DNA of 64,000 nucleotides from Marinobacter arenosus (GTDB taxonomy: Bacteria; Pseudomonadota; Gammaproteobacteria; Pseudomonadales; Oleiphilaceae): NCBI RefSeq assembly GCF_019264345.1, contig NZ_JAHVAO010000003.1, positions 124,001 through 188,000 on the forward strand, in the 5' to 3' direction. Position 1 is the stretch's first letter; each line of letters starts with the position of its first letter. Under the pieces are notes generated by a model. The model was given only the letters and a program-made list of their open reading frames with translations, had not been told where the DNA came from and ran no database searches. This document shows, piece by piece, positions 45,613-56,210 of this stretch. The position numbers and the translations under genes were made by a program.

Positions 45613-48255
45613 TTAACCGGCCAGGCTCTTGTGGACGACCTCGTAAACGTCACGGGACAGGCCCGACTTATCACGAATACGCTCCAGCGCGGATTTCATC
45701 TGTCCGCTGTAGGCCGGGGCAAATTTCTTCCACCGTGTCAGAGGGGTTACGAGACGCGCGGCAATCTGGGGGTTGCTGTCATCCAGACGACAGACCTGGT
45801 CGGCCAGGAAGTCGTACCCCGAACCATCAGGGTGATGGAAGGCGGCCAGGTTCTGGCCGGCAAAGGCACCCACCACGGAACGAATCTTGTTCGGATTTTT
45901 CCAGTCGAAGGCCCGGTGCTCCAGCAAAGCCCGGATCTGAGGCAACTGCCCGGCACGATCGCTTGAAGCCTGCACCGAGAACCACTGCTCGACCACCTGC
46001 GGATCATCCTGGAAGCGCTCGTAAAACGCCTCCAACACCTGCTCGCGGTCCTCCTCGTAGTCGGAGTTGACCAGCGCCCGAAGCGCACCCATCCGGTCGG
46101 TCATATTGTCGGCATTGCGGAATTGCCGCAGCGCCAGTTCGCGACCCTCTTCATCGTTAATCTGGAGCAGCCAGGCCAATGCCGTGTTACGCAGACTCCT
46201 GCGGGCAATCTGTTCTGGCGTGACCTGGTAGTCGCCTTCTTCGATATTGCGTCGATAGCAGGCGACCAACTCATCACGAAGGGCAATGGCCAGGTGCTTG
46301 AGCACCCGCTCTCGAGCTTCGTGAATAGCCGGCGCATCGGCGCTGTCCGTCAGCTCGATCAGGTACGCCGCCGACGGCAGCTGCATCATCTTCGCTACCA
46401 GCGCCTGATCAAGGGAGGAATCGGAGATCAGGTGACGGTAAGCGGTCACCAACCGGGCATCAATGGCCGCATCCCTGGGCGCGCCGATCAGTGACTGAAT
46501 AACATCCACCGCCAGGCGTTGTCCCGCGTCCCAGCGATTGAATCCATCGGGATCGTGGCTCATCAGAAACAGCATCTGCTCACGGGTCCACGGATAATGC
46601 ACACGGACCGGGGCCGAGAACTGACGCAACAGTGACGGGACCGGGCGCTCCTCCAGGCCATGGAATTCAAACACATGGGTGTCATCAGTCAGTTCCAGCA
46701 CACGGTCCACAGGGGCATCCTGGGAATCCGGCTCCAGCCGGAGTGGGAGCGACTCGCCCCGGCTCCCCAGCAGGCCGAGGGCAAACGGGATATGCTGTGG
46801 TTTCTTACCCGTCTGTCCCGGTGTGTCCGGAATGCTCTGCCGGATCGTCAGCCGGTAGATCCCCTGATCGGCATCGAAATCGTCCGAGACATTGAGTACC
46901 GGGGTTCCAGCCTGTTCATACCAGAGCTGGAACTGGGAGAGGTCACGACCGGACGCATCCTCCATCGCCTTGACGAAATCCTCGGTGGTCACAGCCTGGC
47001 CATCGTGGCGCTCGAAATACAGGTCACTGCCGTTGCGGAACATGTCCGGCCCCAGGAGGGTGTGGATCATTCGCACCACTTCCGCACCCTTTTCGTAGAC
47101 CGTCAGGGTGTAGAAGTTGGAAATTTCCATGTAGGACGCTGGGCGAATCGGGTGTGCCATCGGGCCACCGTCTTCGGCAAACTGGGCGGTGCGCAGCAAG
47201 GTGACGTCTTCGATACGCTTAACCGTCGGGGAACCTACATCCGCCGAGAACTGGGAATCACGGAACACCGTGAAGCCTTCCTTGAGACTCAACTGGAACC
47301 AGTCCCGACAGGTGACCCGGTTACCGGACCAGTTATGGAAATACTCGTGGGCCACGATGGCCTCGATGCGCTGGAACGCCATATCCGTCGCCGTGTCCTG
47401 GCTGGCCAGCACGCACGACGAATTGAAGATGTTCAGCCCCTTGTTTTCCATGGCCCCCATGTTGAAATCATCGACGGCCACGATCATGAAAATGTCGAGA
47501 TCGTATTCACGCCCGTAGGTCTCTTCGTCCCAGCGCATGGAACGCTTGAGGGAATCCATGGCGTGATCGCACTTTTCCGCGTTGCGCGGCTCAACGTACA
47601 TGCGCAGATCGATGTCGCGCCCCGAACCGGTCGTGAAGGTATCGCGTTTTTCCACCAGGTCCCCGGCGACCAGGGCAAACAGGTAACAGGGTTTGGGGAA
47701 CGGGTCTTCCCAGGTGACAAAGTGACGCCCATCGGCCAGGTCACCCCGCTCCACATCGTTGCCGTTCGACAAGAGGACCGGGTACGCCGCCTTGTCGGCC
47801 TCAACCCGGGTGCGGAACCGGGACATCACATCCGGACGATCCGGGAAGAAAGTAATGCAACGAAATCCTTCCGCCTCACACTGGGTGCAGAACATGCCGG
47901 AGGACTTGTACAAACCCTCGAGCCGGGTGTTGTTCTGAGGTTCAATCCAGGTCACCACTGACAACTGGAACTGCTCGGGCACCGATTCAACAATCAACTT
48001 GTCTCCACGATCCTCAAATTCGCCCTCACCAAGCGCCTTGCCATCCAGGGCCACGGATTCGAGAACGAGACTGTCGCCGTCAAGTTCGAGGGGAACCGAA
48101 CCTGCATCCGACTCCGGGTTGCGACGGACAGCCAGGGTGCTGTGGACTCGGGCGCCGTCTTCGAACAGTTCAAAACGCAGGTCGACGGTATCAACCAGGT
48201 AAGCCGGCACTCGGTATTCACTCAGGTAAATGGTCTGGGGCTGGTTGGTACGCAT
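45613..48255 (-). CDS. pepN: Aminopeptidase N
   Basis: The 880-residue M1 metallopeptidase shows GAMEN at 267-271 (substrate N-terminus recognition), zinc ligands in HEYFH at 303-307 with Glu326, and the E. coli PepN-type extended C-terminal domain. It removes N-terminal residues from peptides in the cytoplasm; no signal peptide is seen. Located alone between DUF1329 and DUF2797 genes with short gaps on both sides. Confidence 0.96.
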   Translation of the reverse strand: MRTNQPQTIYLSEYRVPAYLVDTVDLRFELFEDGARVHSTLAVRRNPESDAGSVPLELDGDSLVLESVALDGKALGEGEFEDRGDKLIVESVPEQFQLSVVTWIEPQNNTRLEGLYKSSGMFCTQCEAEGFRCITFFPDRPDVMSRFRTRVEADKAAYPVLLSNGNDVERGDLADGRHFVTWEDPFPKPCYLFALVAGDLVEKRDTFTTGSGRDIDLRMYVEPRNAEKCDHAMDSLKRSMRWDEETYGREYDLDIFMIVAVDDFNMGAMENKGLNIFNSSCVLASQDTATDMAFQRIEAIVAHEYFHNWSGNRVTCRDWFQLSLKEGFTVFRDSQFSADVGSPTVKRIEDVTLLRTAQFAEDGGPMAHPIRPASYMEISNFYTLTVYEKGAEVVRMIHTLLGPDMFRNGSDLYFERHDGQAVTTEDFVKAMEDASGRDLSQFQLWYEQAGTPVLNVSDDFDADQGIYRLTIRQSIPDTPGQTGKKPQHIPFALGLLGSRGESLPLRLEPDSQDAPVDRVLELTDDTHVFEFHGLEERPVPSLLRQFSAPVRVHYPWTREQMLFLMSHDPDGFNRWDAGQRLAVDVIQSLIGAPRDAAIDARLVTAYRHLISDSSLDQALVAKMMQLPSAAYLIELTDSADAPAIHEARERVLKHLAIALRDELVACYRRNIEEGDYQVTPEQIARRSLRNTALAWLLQINDEEGRELALRQFRNADNMTDRMGALRALVNSDYEEDREQVLEAFYERFQDDPQVVEQWFSVQASSDRAGQLPQIRALLEHRAFDWKNPNKIRSVVGAFAGQNLAAFHHPDGSGYDFLADQVCRLDDSNPQIAARLVTPLTRWKKFAPAYSGQMKSALERIRDKSGLSRDVYEVVHKSLAG

Positions 48256-48335
48256 GGTCTATCTCCAGATTACTCAGCCGCTGCCAACCGGCAAACCGGC
48301 AGGCAGGTGTTGTCAGTCACGCGGGAATGGGCCGT

Positions 48336-49175
48336 TCAGTCGCCCATCACCCGAAAACGCACTTCGTACCCGGTGAACTTCCGGATATTGATGACCCCGG
48401 TATCCAGAATGAGGTACTGGCCCTTGATGCCCTCCAGCACACCCTCCACTTCCGGGGTCTTGTCCAGATTGTGAGTCTTTATTTTTTCCGGCCAGACATC
48501 AACCGGGTAGCTCAGTCCGAGGCCGTCCTCATCGACTTCCTGGATCGCGTTCTGGCCATGAGTCTCCCGCAATGCCGCCAGATCGCCTGCAATCAGGCCC
48601 AGCATGCGCTGGCGCTCGTCGGCAAGGTTCAGCTCAGGGACGTCCCCTTTCAGCATGGCGCGCCAATTGGTCCGGTCCGCCACGTGACTCTTGCAGGCCA
48701 CCTCCACCAACCCCGCGATGTAGCGGGTTGCGACACGAACCATGGGAATCGCCTCTACCGCACCCTGGTCAATCCAGCGGGTGGGAACCTGAGAGCCCCG
48801 GGTGATTCCGACTTTCAAGCCGGACGAATTGGCCAGGTACACCACGTGCTCGACCATGCAATGGGTTTCGCCCCACTCCGGCTCACGGCAGGTGCCCAGG
48901 TGATAATGGCACTTTTCCGGGCTCATGATGCAAGTGTCGCAGGCCGCCAGCTTCCGGAAACAGGGGTAACAGTACCCCTGATTGAAGCTTTTCTTGGTGG
49001 TGCGGTCACAGTGGATGCAGCGAATGACACCGTCAAAGTCGAGGCGAACCCGCTTGCCGAGGAATTCGTTCAGTGGGATGCGGCTGTCGCCTACCGCAAT
49101 GGAATAGGAAACTGGCGCCACCGCTTCGGCCGGCATTTTGCGCAGCCGACCCGTCACGTCAATCAGATCACTCAA
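48336..49175 (-). CDS. DUF2797 protein with zinc ribbons and GIY-YIG-like core
   Basis: The 279-residue protein contains two clusters of Cys (C53, C56, C69, C72, then C79, C82, C89, C96) that look like zinc-binding knuckles. These are followed by EHVVYLANSSGLKVGITR (109-126), TRWIDQGA and a conserved Glu in GLVEVACKSHV (Glu158). That layout resembles a GIY-YIG nuclease core, with VVY...KVG as the GIY...YIG strands. The biochemical role of DUF2797 is not known. The start overlaps the stop of the DUF1315 gene by four bases. Confidence 0.85.
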   Translation of the reverse strand: MSDLIDVTGRLRKMPAEAVAPVSYSIAVGDSRIPLNEFLGKRVRLDFDGVIRCIHCDRTTKKSFNQGYCYPCFRKLAACDTCIMSPEKCHYHLGTCREPEWGETHCMVEHVVYLANSSGLKVGITRGSQVPTRWIDQGAVEAIPMVRVATRYIAGLVEVACKSHVADRTNWRAMLKGDVPELNLADERQRMLGLIAGDLAALRETHGQNAIQEVDEDGLGLSYPVDVWPEKIKTHNLDKTPEVEGVLEGIKGQYLILDTGVINIRKFTGYEVRFRVMGD

Positions 49176-49465
49176 GACTTGACCTCGACAAACTGGTCCG
49201 GATCAATGTCAGTCTTGCCGGCATTCGCCCTTTGCACCGAAGGATCACAGGCGGTGCCTGCCTTGGCGCCCCGATCAATGTAGCCTGTGCGCTCCTCTTC
49301 CGGGACCTGGTGCAGGTTCTCGTAGTAGATGACCGCTTGCAGGCTGATCTCCCGCTGCTCCGGTGTGAGCTTTCTGCCGTCTGGCCACTTTCCCAGCTCG
49401 ATCGACTGGCGGAGGCTCCGGTAGACATTGGGATCCAATCGCTCAATCAGTTCATCGTAAGTCAT
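49172..49465 (-). CDS. DUF1315 (YeaC-like) small protein
   Basis: The 97-residue protein from 49465 (GGGAG seven bases upstream) matches DUF1315: MTYDELIERLDPNVYRSLRQ, LGKWPDGRKLTPEQREISLQ and YYENLHQVPEEERTGYIDRG. The function is unknown. It is translationally coupled to DUF2797. Its 5' region faces the candidate Fur-regulated small RNA, whose Fur box could also affect this gene. Confidence 0.85.
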   Translation of the reverse strand: MTYDELIERLDPNVYRSLRQSIELGKWPDGRKLTPEQREISLQAVIYYENLHQVPEEERTGYIDRGAKAGTACDPSVQRANAGKTDIDPDQFVEVKS

Positions 49466-49508
49466 TCGGTTCTCCCGAAACGCGTTCAAAAAAATGTGCC
49501 TCAACCGT

Positions 49509-49538
49509 TTGACAGATGCAAACGATAACAATTATCAT
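49509..49538 (+). promoter_or_regulatory. Promoter with overlapping Fur box
   Basis: TTGACA (49509-49514) is a perfect -35 and TATCAT (49533-49538) a good -10, spacing 18 bases. Bases 49523-49537 read CGATAACAATTATCA, matching 12 of the 14 specified positions of the Fur 7-1-7 consensus TGATAAT-N-ATTATCA. The box covers the -10, so iron-loaded Fur would block RNA polymerase. It is palindromic, so the divergent DUF1315 gene could also be affected. Confidence 0.65.
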
Positions 49539-49544
49539 TCCCTC

Positions 49545-49631
49545 GCCAAATGACGACGGTCGTATCATTTGGTCTCTCTCATCAGGAGCTTCTAGCTCTT
49601 TTCATGCCCCGCCCCTTGGCGGGGCTTTTTT
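49545..49631 (+). ncRNA. Candidate Fur-repressed small RNA (RyhB/PrrF-like role)
   Basis: Starting seven bases after the -10, about 87 bases lead to a strong terminator. The first part folds as CCAAATGA (49546-49553) against TCATTTGG (49565-49572). Then an open pyrimidine-rich tract (TCTCTCTC, 49573-49580) and a weak hairpin GAGCT/AGCTC are exposed. Last comes the terminator stem with a U-tail, typical of Hfq-binding RNAs. No plausible protein is encoded: the only small frame reads through the terminator. The role is inferred from the Fur box; there is no recognised sequence match to RyhB or PrrF. Confidence 0.55.
49606..49631 (+). terminator. One-way terminator of the candidate small RNA
   Basis: GCCCCGCC and GGCGGGGC with loop CCTT, then six T residues. 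On the opposite strand the stem is followed by ATGAAAAG, so it works only in the plus direction, although no plus-strand protein gene precedes it. Confidence 0.85.
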
Positions 49632-49639
49632 ATGGGCCG

Positions 49640-50494
49640 TCACTGTTTTCTTACGGGCAATAGCAGCGCAAGGGCCACTCCACTGACAAACCCGCCCAGA
49701 TGGGCTTCATTGGCCATACGCCCCAACCCCAACAGTTCCATAAAGGGCGTGAACCCAATCACCATCCAAACCACGGCGAACGTCACCAGCGCAGGCGGGA
49801 AATGAAATCTCGGAACCTTGCGCTGACTCAGCCAGCAGTACCCGAGAATGCCATAAACCACGCCGGACAGCCCGCCAAACAAGGGTCCGGAAACCAGGTA
49901 CTGAAGTCCATTCGAGAAAATACTGGTGCCGAGGAACAACACAATCAAGCGCCCTCGCCCATCGAACCATTCAATCTGGCTGCCAAGAAACCACAGCATG
50001 ACCGCATTGAAGATAATATGGGTCCAACTGAAATGCAGGAAATCGGGGGTCAACAACCGCCAGACCTGGCCGCTGGCCAGGGTGTTGGCAAGCGCATCAA
50101 CGCGGCCCGCCATGGTGCTCCAGTCAAAACTCCTTGGGTCGATGACCATGAGCGCGGCGGCGAGCTCATTACGCCCCATCGCCGTTACCCAGACCATGAT
50201 CACGGCAAAGACAATCAGCCCCAGTACAACGGGCGCATGCCGGGGCGACGGCTGCCAGCGACCACGCACGAAGACGGAGGAATGCTGCTGGCGCTCCACA
50301 GCGTCTCGCAGCTCAGGCTCAGCAAGAAATCGCTCCAGGGCCGCAAGGACGGGTTCCGCGTGCTCAGGATTCTCCAGCCACAGAACCTGGTGATCGTTTT
50401 CTTCCGTGATCCGGTGCGCCACACCCTGTCCAGCCAGCCATCGACTGAAGCCGGCGAGATTCACCGTGGTATCCAACTGCTTCACGCGGTACAC
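49640..50494 (-). CDS. Rhomboid-family intramembrane serine protease
   Basis: The 284-residue protein has a soluble N-terminal domain (1-85, like the GlpG cytoplasmic domain) and six or seven helices. The catalytic pair is visible: Ser210 in GGLSGVVYG and His265 in EAHLGGFVSG; HFSWTHIIFNAVML (154-167) supplies the conserved His/Asn oxyanion residues. It cleaves substrates inside the membrane; targets unknown. GTG start with a GCGAGG site. It follows the metallophosphoesterase by about 40 bases. Confidence 0.92.
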   Translation of the reverse strand: MYRVKQLDTTVNLAGFSRWLAGQGVAHRITEENDHQVLWLENPEHAEPVLAALERFLAEPELRDAVERQQHSSVFVRGRWQPSPRHAPVVLGLIVFAVIMVWVTAMGRNELAAALMVIDPRSFDWSTMAGRVDALANTLASGQVWRLLTPDFLHFSWTHIIFNAVMLWFLGSQIEWFDGRGRLIVLFLGTSIFSNGLQYLVSGPLFGGLSGVVYGILGYCWLSQRKVPRFHFPPALVTFAVVWMVIGFTPFMELLGLGRMANEAHLGGFVSGVALALLLPVRKQ

Positions 50495-50533
50495 AAAAAA
50501 CCTCGCCTGTCGGAGTAATCGGGTTCCGTTATC

Positions 50534-51553
50534 TCAACGGGCAATGCTGTCTTCGGTGCCGGAATAGCCCGGCTGTTCTGGGCGGTCAACGTCCACCCAT
50601 ACAAATTTGTCTGGGGAAAGCACCGACTCACCGTCCATTCGGTAGGCTACTAACCGGCCGTATTTCACCGCGCTGTAGTCGATGCAGGCCACGTTGGCCT
50701 TAAGTGGGGCCGGCTCCCCTTCCATCCAGTAATGCCCCACAAATACCGGTGGCGCATCCACCGGATAACTGATCAGCTGCTTGCGCTCGTTTTCGGTCAA
50801 CACCATGCGGGCCACCTCCGGCGGCAGGGGGTCCGGCTGGAACACCACGTCGGCATAAGTGTGCGGGTCATCGGCCCAGAACTTGGTCCGGAAAAACTCC
50901 CGGACATAGCCGTCCCGCCCCGTGATCTTGGTCCCCTCCGGCAGGCGCAAATCCGTTCCTCGAAGCAAGGTATCCATGACCTGCCCGGCAAACGACTCAA
51001 TGGCCGCCGATGCATGCAGGAAATCCTCGTCAATGCAGGCGCCGCCCTGGATCTGTTTGAACTTTTCAATCAGCTCCCCATCCCAGCAGGCATGAACGAC
51101 CCGGAAGCCGTCCTCCTCAATAAACAGGGGGATGCTGTAGAACCAGTCCAGAAACTCGTTCCATTCATGGGGGTAGGCGTCAAACTGCTCGAGGGTTTCG
51201 CGAATCAGTCGATCATGCCGGGCATTGTGCTCACGCAGCCACTTTTTGCCGCTGCCAGAACGGGCACGGGTGCAGTAGCCCAGCGCATTGTACTCGTGAT
51301 TACCCATCACAATCCGGGCTGAGCCATGCTCCACCATGTCGCGCACCAGGTGCAGGGCTTCACGGATTCTGGGGCCACGGTCGATAATATCGCCAATGAA
51401 AATCGCCTGGCGCCGGTCGTGCTGATACACACCGTTCACCTTCCGGTAGCCCATCTGCTCCAGCAACCGGATCAGGGTATTGGCGCAACCGTGGATGTCG
51501 CCGATGATGTCAAAGCCGCGGCTTGCGTTGTGTCTGTTTACAGCCATGATCAA
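50534..51553 (-). CDS. Metallophosphoesterase (PrpE/ApaH-like)
   Basis: This 339-residue calcineurin-type phosphoesterase has DIIGDIHG (Asp19, His21), GDIIDRGP (Asp55, Asp58) and GNHEYNAL (Asn85, His86), with later His in VVHACWD and FVGHYW completing the two-metal site. Relatives hydrolyse diadenosine tetraphosphate or phosphoprotein, but the substrate here is uncertain. The ATG overlaps the nadK stop by four bases, so it is coupled to nadK; an ATG two codons later is also possible. Confidence 0.87.
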   Translation of the reverse strand: MIMAVNRHNASRGFDIIGDIHGCANTLIRLLEQMGYRKVNGVYQHDRRQAIFIGDIIDRGPRIREALHLVRDMVEHGSARIVMGNHEYNALGYCTRARSGSGKKWLREHNARHDRLIRETLEQFDAYPHEWNEFLDWFYSIPLFIEEDGFRVVHACWDGELIEKFKQIQGGACIDEDFLHASAAIESFAGQVMDTLLRGTDLRLPEGTKITGRDGYVREFFRTKFWADDPHTYADVVFQPDPLPPEVARMVLTENERKQLISYPVDAPPVFVGHYWMEGEPAPLKANVACIDYSAVKYGRLVAYRMDGESVLSPDKFVWVDVDRPEQPGYSGTEDSIAR

Positions 51554-52434
51554 CTCGCTGAAATTTCACTTGCCCAGCCAAGCTTGTCACGGCAGGTGGC
51601 ATAGAAGTTGTGATCGGTGGGGTGAATCAATCGGATCTTGAACGGTTTTTTGGTAATGCGGATGATGTCACCCGGCGCACAGGCAATGTTCATCTGCCCA
51701 TCGAACGAAATCTGCGGGTAGGTTTCGTTGGTTTCGCCAATCACCAGTTTAATCTCGCTCTTGCCATCCACGACGATGGGGCGGCTACTGAGTGTGTGGG
51801 GAAACATGGGCACCAGGACGACTGCATCCAGCTTCGGATGCATGATTGGGCCGCCCGCAGAAAGCGAGTAGGCCGTAGAACCGGTCGGCGTCGCGACGAT
51901 GAGACCGTCGGAGCGCTGGCTGTAGACAAAGTGACCATCGATAAACAGATCGAAGCCGATCATCCGGGTCGACTTGCCCGGGTGCAGCACCACGTCATTC
52001 AGGGCGGTCCCGAACCCCAGCGGCTGTCCATTGCGCTCAACATTGCCGTCCAGCAGAAAGCGCGTTTCTTCCACGTACTCGCCTTCCAGAACCTTGCCCA
52101 GACGCTCTTCAAGGTCGGAAGGGGAAATGTCCGTCAGGAAGCCCAGACGGCCCCGGTTCACACCCAACAGAGGAATCTTGGATTTCGCCAACTCCCGCGC
52201 CGCGCCCAGCAGGCTACCGTCACCACCGACCACAATCACCAGGTCGCAGATTTCACCCAGCAGCTTTTTGCTGGCGACCTGCAGGCCATGGCCCGGCAGC
52301 ATACCGGCGGTGTCTTCCTCGAGAATGACGTGGTAGTTGTTGGTAATCAGGTATTGTTTGAGCTGGCGCAGTGATTCAACCACCTTCACGCTGCCCAACC
52401 GGCCGATAACGCCAATATTCCTGAACTGATCCAT
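51550..52434 (-). CDS. nadK: NAD kinase
   Basis: From ATG 52434 (the family start DQFRNIGVIGRLGS) the 294-residue protein has the GGDGS motif at 70-74 (VVGGDGSLLGAAREL), LGFLTDI and the TPTGSTAYSLSAGGP block near residue 175. It phosphorylates NAD to NADP with ATP. The upstream in-frame extension is not family-like. It is followed directly by the metallophosphoesterase. Confidence 0.96.
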   Translation of the reverse strand: MDQFRNIGVIGRLGSVKVVESLRQLKQYLITNNYHVILEEDTAGMLPGHGLQVASKKLLGEICDLVIVVGGDGSLLGAARELAKSKIPLLGVNRGRLGFLTDISPSDLEERLGKVLEGEYVEETRFLLDGNVERNGQPLGFGTALNDVVLHPGKSTRMIGFDLFIDGHFVYSQRSDGLIVATPTGSTAYSLSAGGPIMHPKLDAVVLVPMFPHTLSSRPIVVDGKSEIKLVIGETNETYPQISFDGQMNIACAPGDIIRITKKPFKIRLIHPTDHNFYATCRDKLGWASEISAS

Positions 52435-52547
52435 GAGCCTTCCTGTGGAGTCGGGATGCGGTGGGGCCGGCCAGATCCGCCAGCCCCGTGACAATCTGGC
52501 TCACAGTTTAACGAAAGTCACGCCGATACTGAAAAAAGATCGAAACG

Positions 52548-53801
52548 TCAGGATTGATGCTGTTCACAGCGATCGTCAATGCCGGAACGGAACTCGCCTG
52601 GCTGGCTGACCCGCATGATGGGCTCGCCGCAGGCCTTGCCATCCTTGCCCTCGTGCTGGCACACAGGGTTTTCATAGTGCTCAAGCCACTCGCGATACGC
52701 GGGCTCATTCATGCCGCAGCGCTCCGCCGCGTAGGCCACCGGGTTGGTGAAGTAGGTGTCGATATCGTCGTACGGCAATGTGATATGCCCAACACCCGGG
52801 TGGTAGGCCACCAGGAACACCGCCTGCTTCTTGAGCTGGTCCATGATGGAGTTTTCCGCTGGCTCCTGGTGCTGAAGGTCATGGTTCTCCTGCTCCAGGG
52901 CTACGATCCGCTCGTCCCGAAGTTCCAGCTCCCGCTGCTTCCGGTCTAGCTGTTCCCGGAGCAAGACCAGTTCCGCATCGGTGTTGGCGTCGTCACGCTT
53001 CTTCTCCTCACCACCGGAGGCAATCTGCTCCTGCATGGTGAGATACTGCTCGTTCCGCTCCGACAGTCGTTTCTTCAACTGTTCGTTGCTCAGGCGCTGC
53101 CGTTCGTATTTCTGCTCCATCGAGGACATTTCGCTGCGCAAGGTCTGCAGCTCCACGCGGTGCTCACGCTGGATCTCGGACAGGGAATCCCGATGGACAC
53201 TTTGAAGGGTTTTGATGCGGAGCCGCTGCTCCCGGATAAGCTGGGCCAGACGGGCCCGATCAGCAGCGTTGGCAGCGTCTTCCTGTGGCTGCGGCGTTGC
53301 GGGAGCCGCATTCAGCACCGGAATGTCTTCTTCCTGAGCCGGTGCAGGCTCAATTTTCCGGAATTTTAGGGAGTTGGTATCAACCGCCTTGCGAATCGCC
53401 TGGAAATGGTTATTGCCCGGAGTCATATCCGGATCCCAAAGCTCCTCTGCATAGCGGGGCTCCGGGCACTGACTGCGGCACACCAGCCGAATGGGGCCAC
53501 CCCCCATGTCCGGCCCCTTGGCACCGCGCTTGGCCAGCTCTTCAATGGGTACGTTCCAGTTGCTGTCGGCCCGACCCTCTTCATCAAACCAGATTCGGAA
53601 AAACACGAGGGACTGCACGAGGAGATCGCCACTGAGCTCAACCAGGACCGCTTTGACGTCGGTCTCTGCGAGGTCTGACAAGCCTACGTATCCGTCCAGA
53701 AAAGCCCCAAACTCGCTGGCCCGCATCTGGCGCGCCACATGGCCTCCATCCACGAAAAACACCGCCGCATAACCATCAGTCGCCTGGTCGGCAGATACCA
53801 T
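52548..53801 (-). CDS. Coiled-coil protein of unknown function
   Basis: The 417-residue protein has a globular N-terminal domain (about 1-150: YAAVFFVDGGHVARQMR, LVELSGDLLVQSLVFFRIWF), a long charged coiled coil (about 185-325, rich in Glu, Arg and Gln) and a C-terminal domain (330-417). That last part contains AYHPGVGHITLPYDDIDTYF and five conserved-looking Cys/His (VCQHEGKDGKACG, DRCEQH) that could bind zinc. Similar proteins in Pseudomonas-like genomes are often named chromosome-partitioning protein, but no ParA Walker motif is seen, so I do not adopt that name. Confidence 0.75.
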   Translation of the reverse strand: MVSADQATDGYAAVFFVDGGHVARQMRASEFGAFLDGYVGLSDLAETDVKAVLVELSGDLLVQSLVFFRIWFDEEGRADSNWNVPIEELAKRGAKGPDMGGGPIRLVCRSQCPEPRYAEELWDPDMTPGNNHFQAIRKAVDTNSLKFRKIEPAPAQEEDIPVLNAAPATPQPQEDAANAADRARLAQLIREQRLRIKTLQSVHRDSLSEIQREHRVELQTLRSEMSSMEQKYERQRLSNEQLKKRLSERNEQYLTMQEQIASGGEEKKRDDANTDAELVLLREQLDRKQRELELRDERIVALEQENHDLQHQEPAENSIMDQLKKQAVFLVAYHPGVGHITLPYDDIDTYFTNPVAYAAERCGMNEPAYREWLEHYENPVCQHEGKDGKACGEPIMRVSQPGEFRSGIDDRCEQHQS

Positions 53802-53887
53802 GTGTGACTCTCCTAGCTCCTAAAGATTCGACACCAACACGATGAAATCCCGCAGAATGTTCCATCCAGTTTCGATGTCGGCAAACA

Positions 53888-53912
53888 CCACCCTCCCGGC
53901 TCGGGAGGGTGG
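53888..53912 (-). terminator. Hairpin after fadH, possible terminator
   Basis: CCACCCTCCCG and CGGGAGGGTGG pair over 11 bases with a three-base loop, between fadH and the coiled-coil gene. Only a weak T-tract follows, so termination may be partial. Confidence 0.5.
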
Positions 53913-53993
53913 ATACGCAAACTGACAGACTCCGGCTTACAAGTCTAGCCAGTCAAACTTCGGTGCACAGAGAAAAACTGCAACGTTTTGTGA

Positions 53994-56129
<2,136 letters not shown>

Positions 56130-56164
56130 TTACCCGGCTCACTTGCCATCAACAATATCCCCTC

Positions 56165-56192
56165 ATAACATTCTATTATCTTCAGATAACAT
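56165..56192. repeat. Direct repeats ATAACAT, AraC-type operator candidate
   Basis: ATAACAT occurs at 56165-56171 and 56186-56192, exactly 21 bases apart (two helical turns), in the gap between fadH and the AraC gene. TTATC/GATAA is also an inverted repeat here. AraC proteins usually bind two direct half-sites about 21 bases apart. Confidence 0.4.
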
Positions 56193-56210
56193 GTCGGACA
56201 AACACTGGTC

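Noticed and set aside
46660..47961. 433-codon frame opposite pepN
   Set aside because: Antisense shadow; pepN has all catalytic motifs on the minus strand.
49552..49660. Short ORF through the small-RNA region
   Set aside because: It reads straight through the strong terminator stem and ends inside the rhomboid gene, with no ribosome-binding site.
52548..53801. ParA-type chromosome partitioning ATPase
   Set aside because: No Walker A or Walker B motif in the 417 residues; the protein is a coiled-coil of unknown role.
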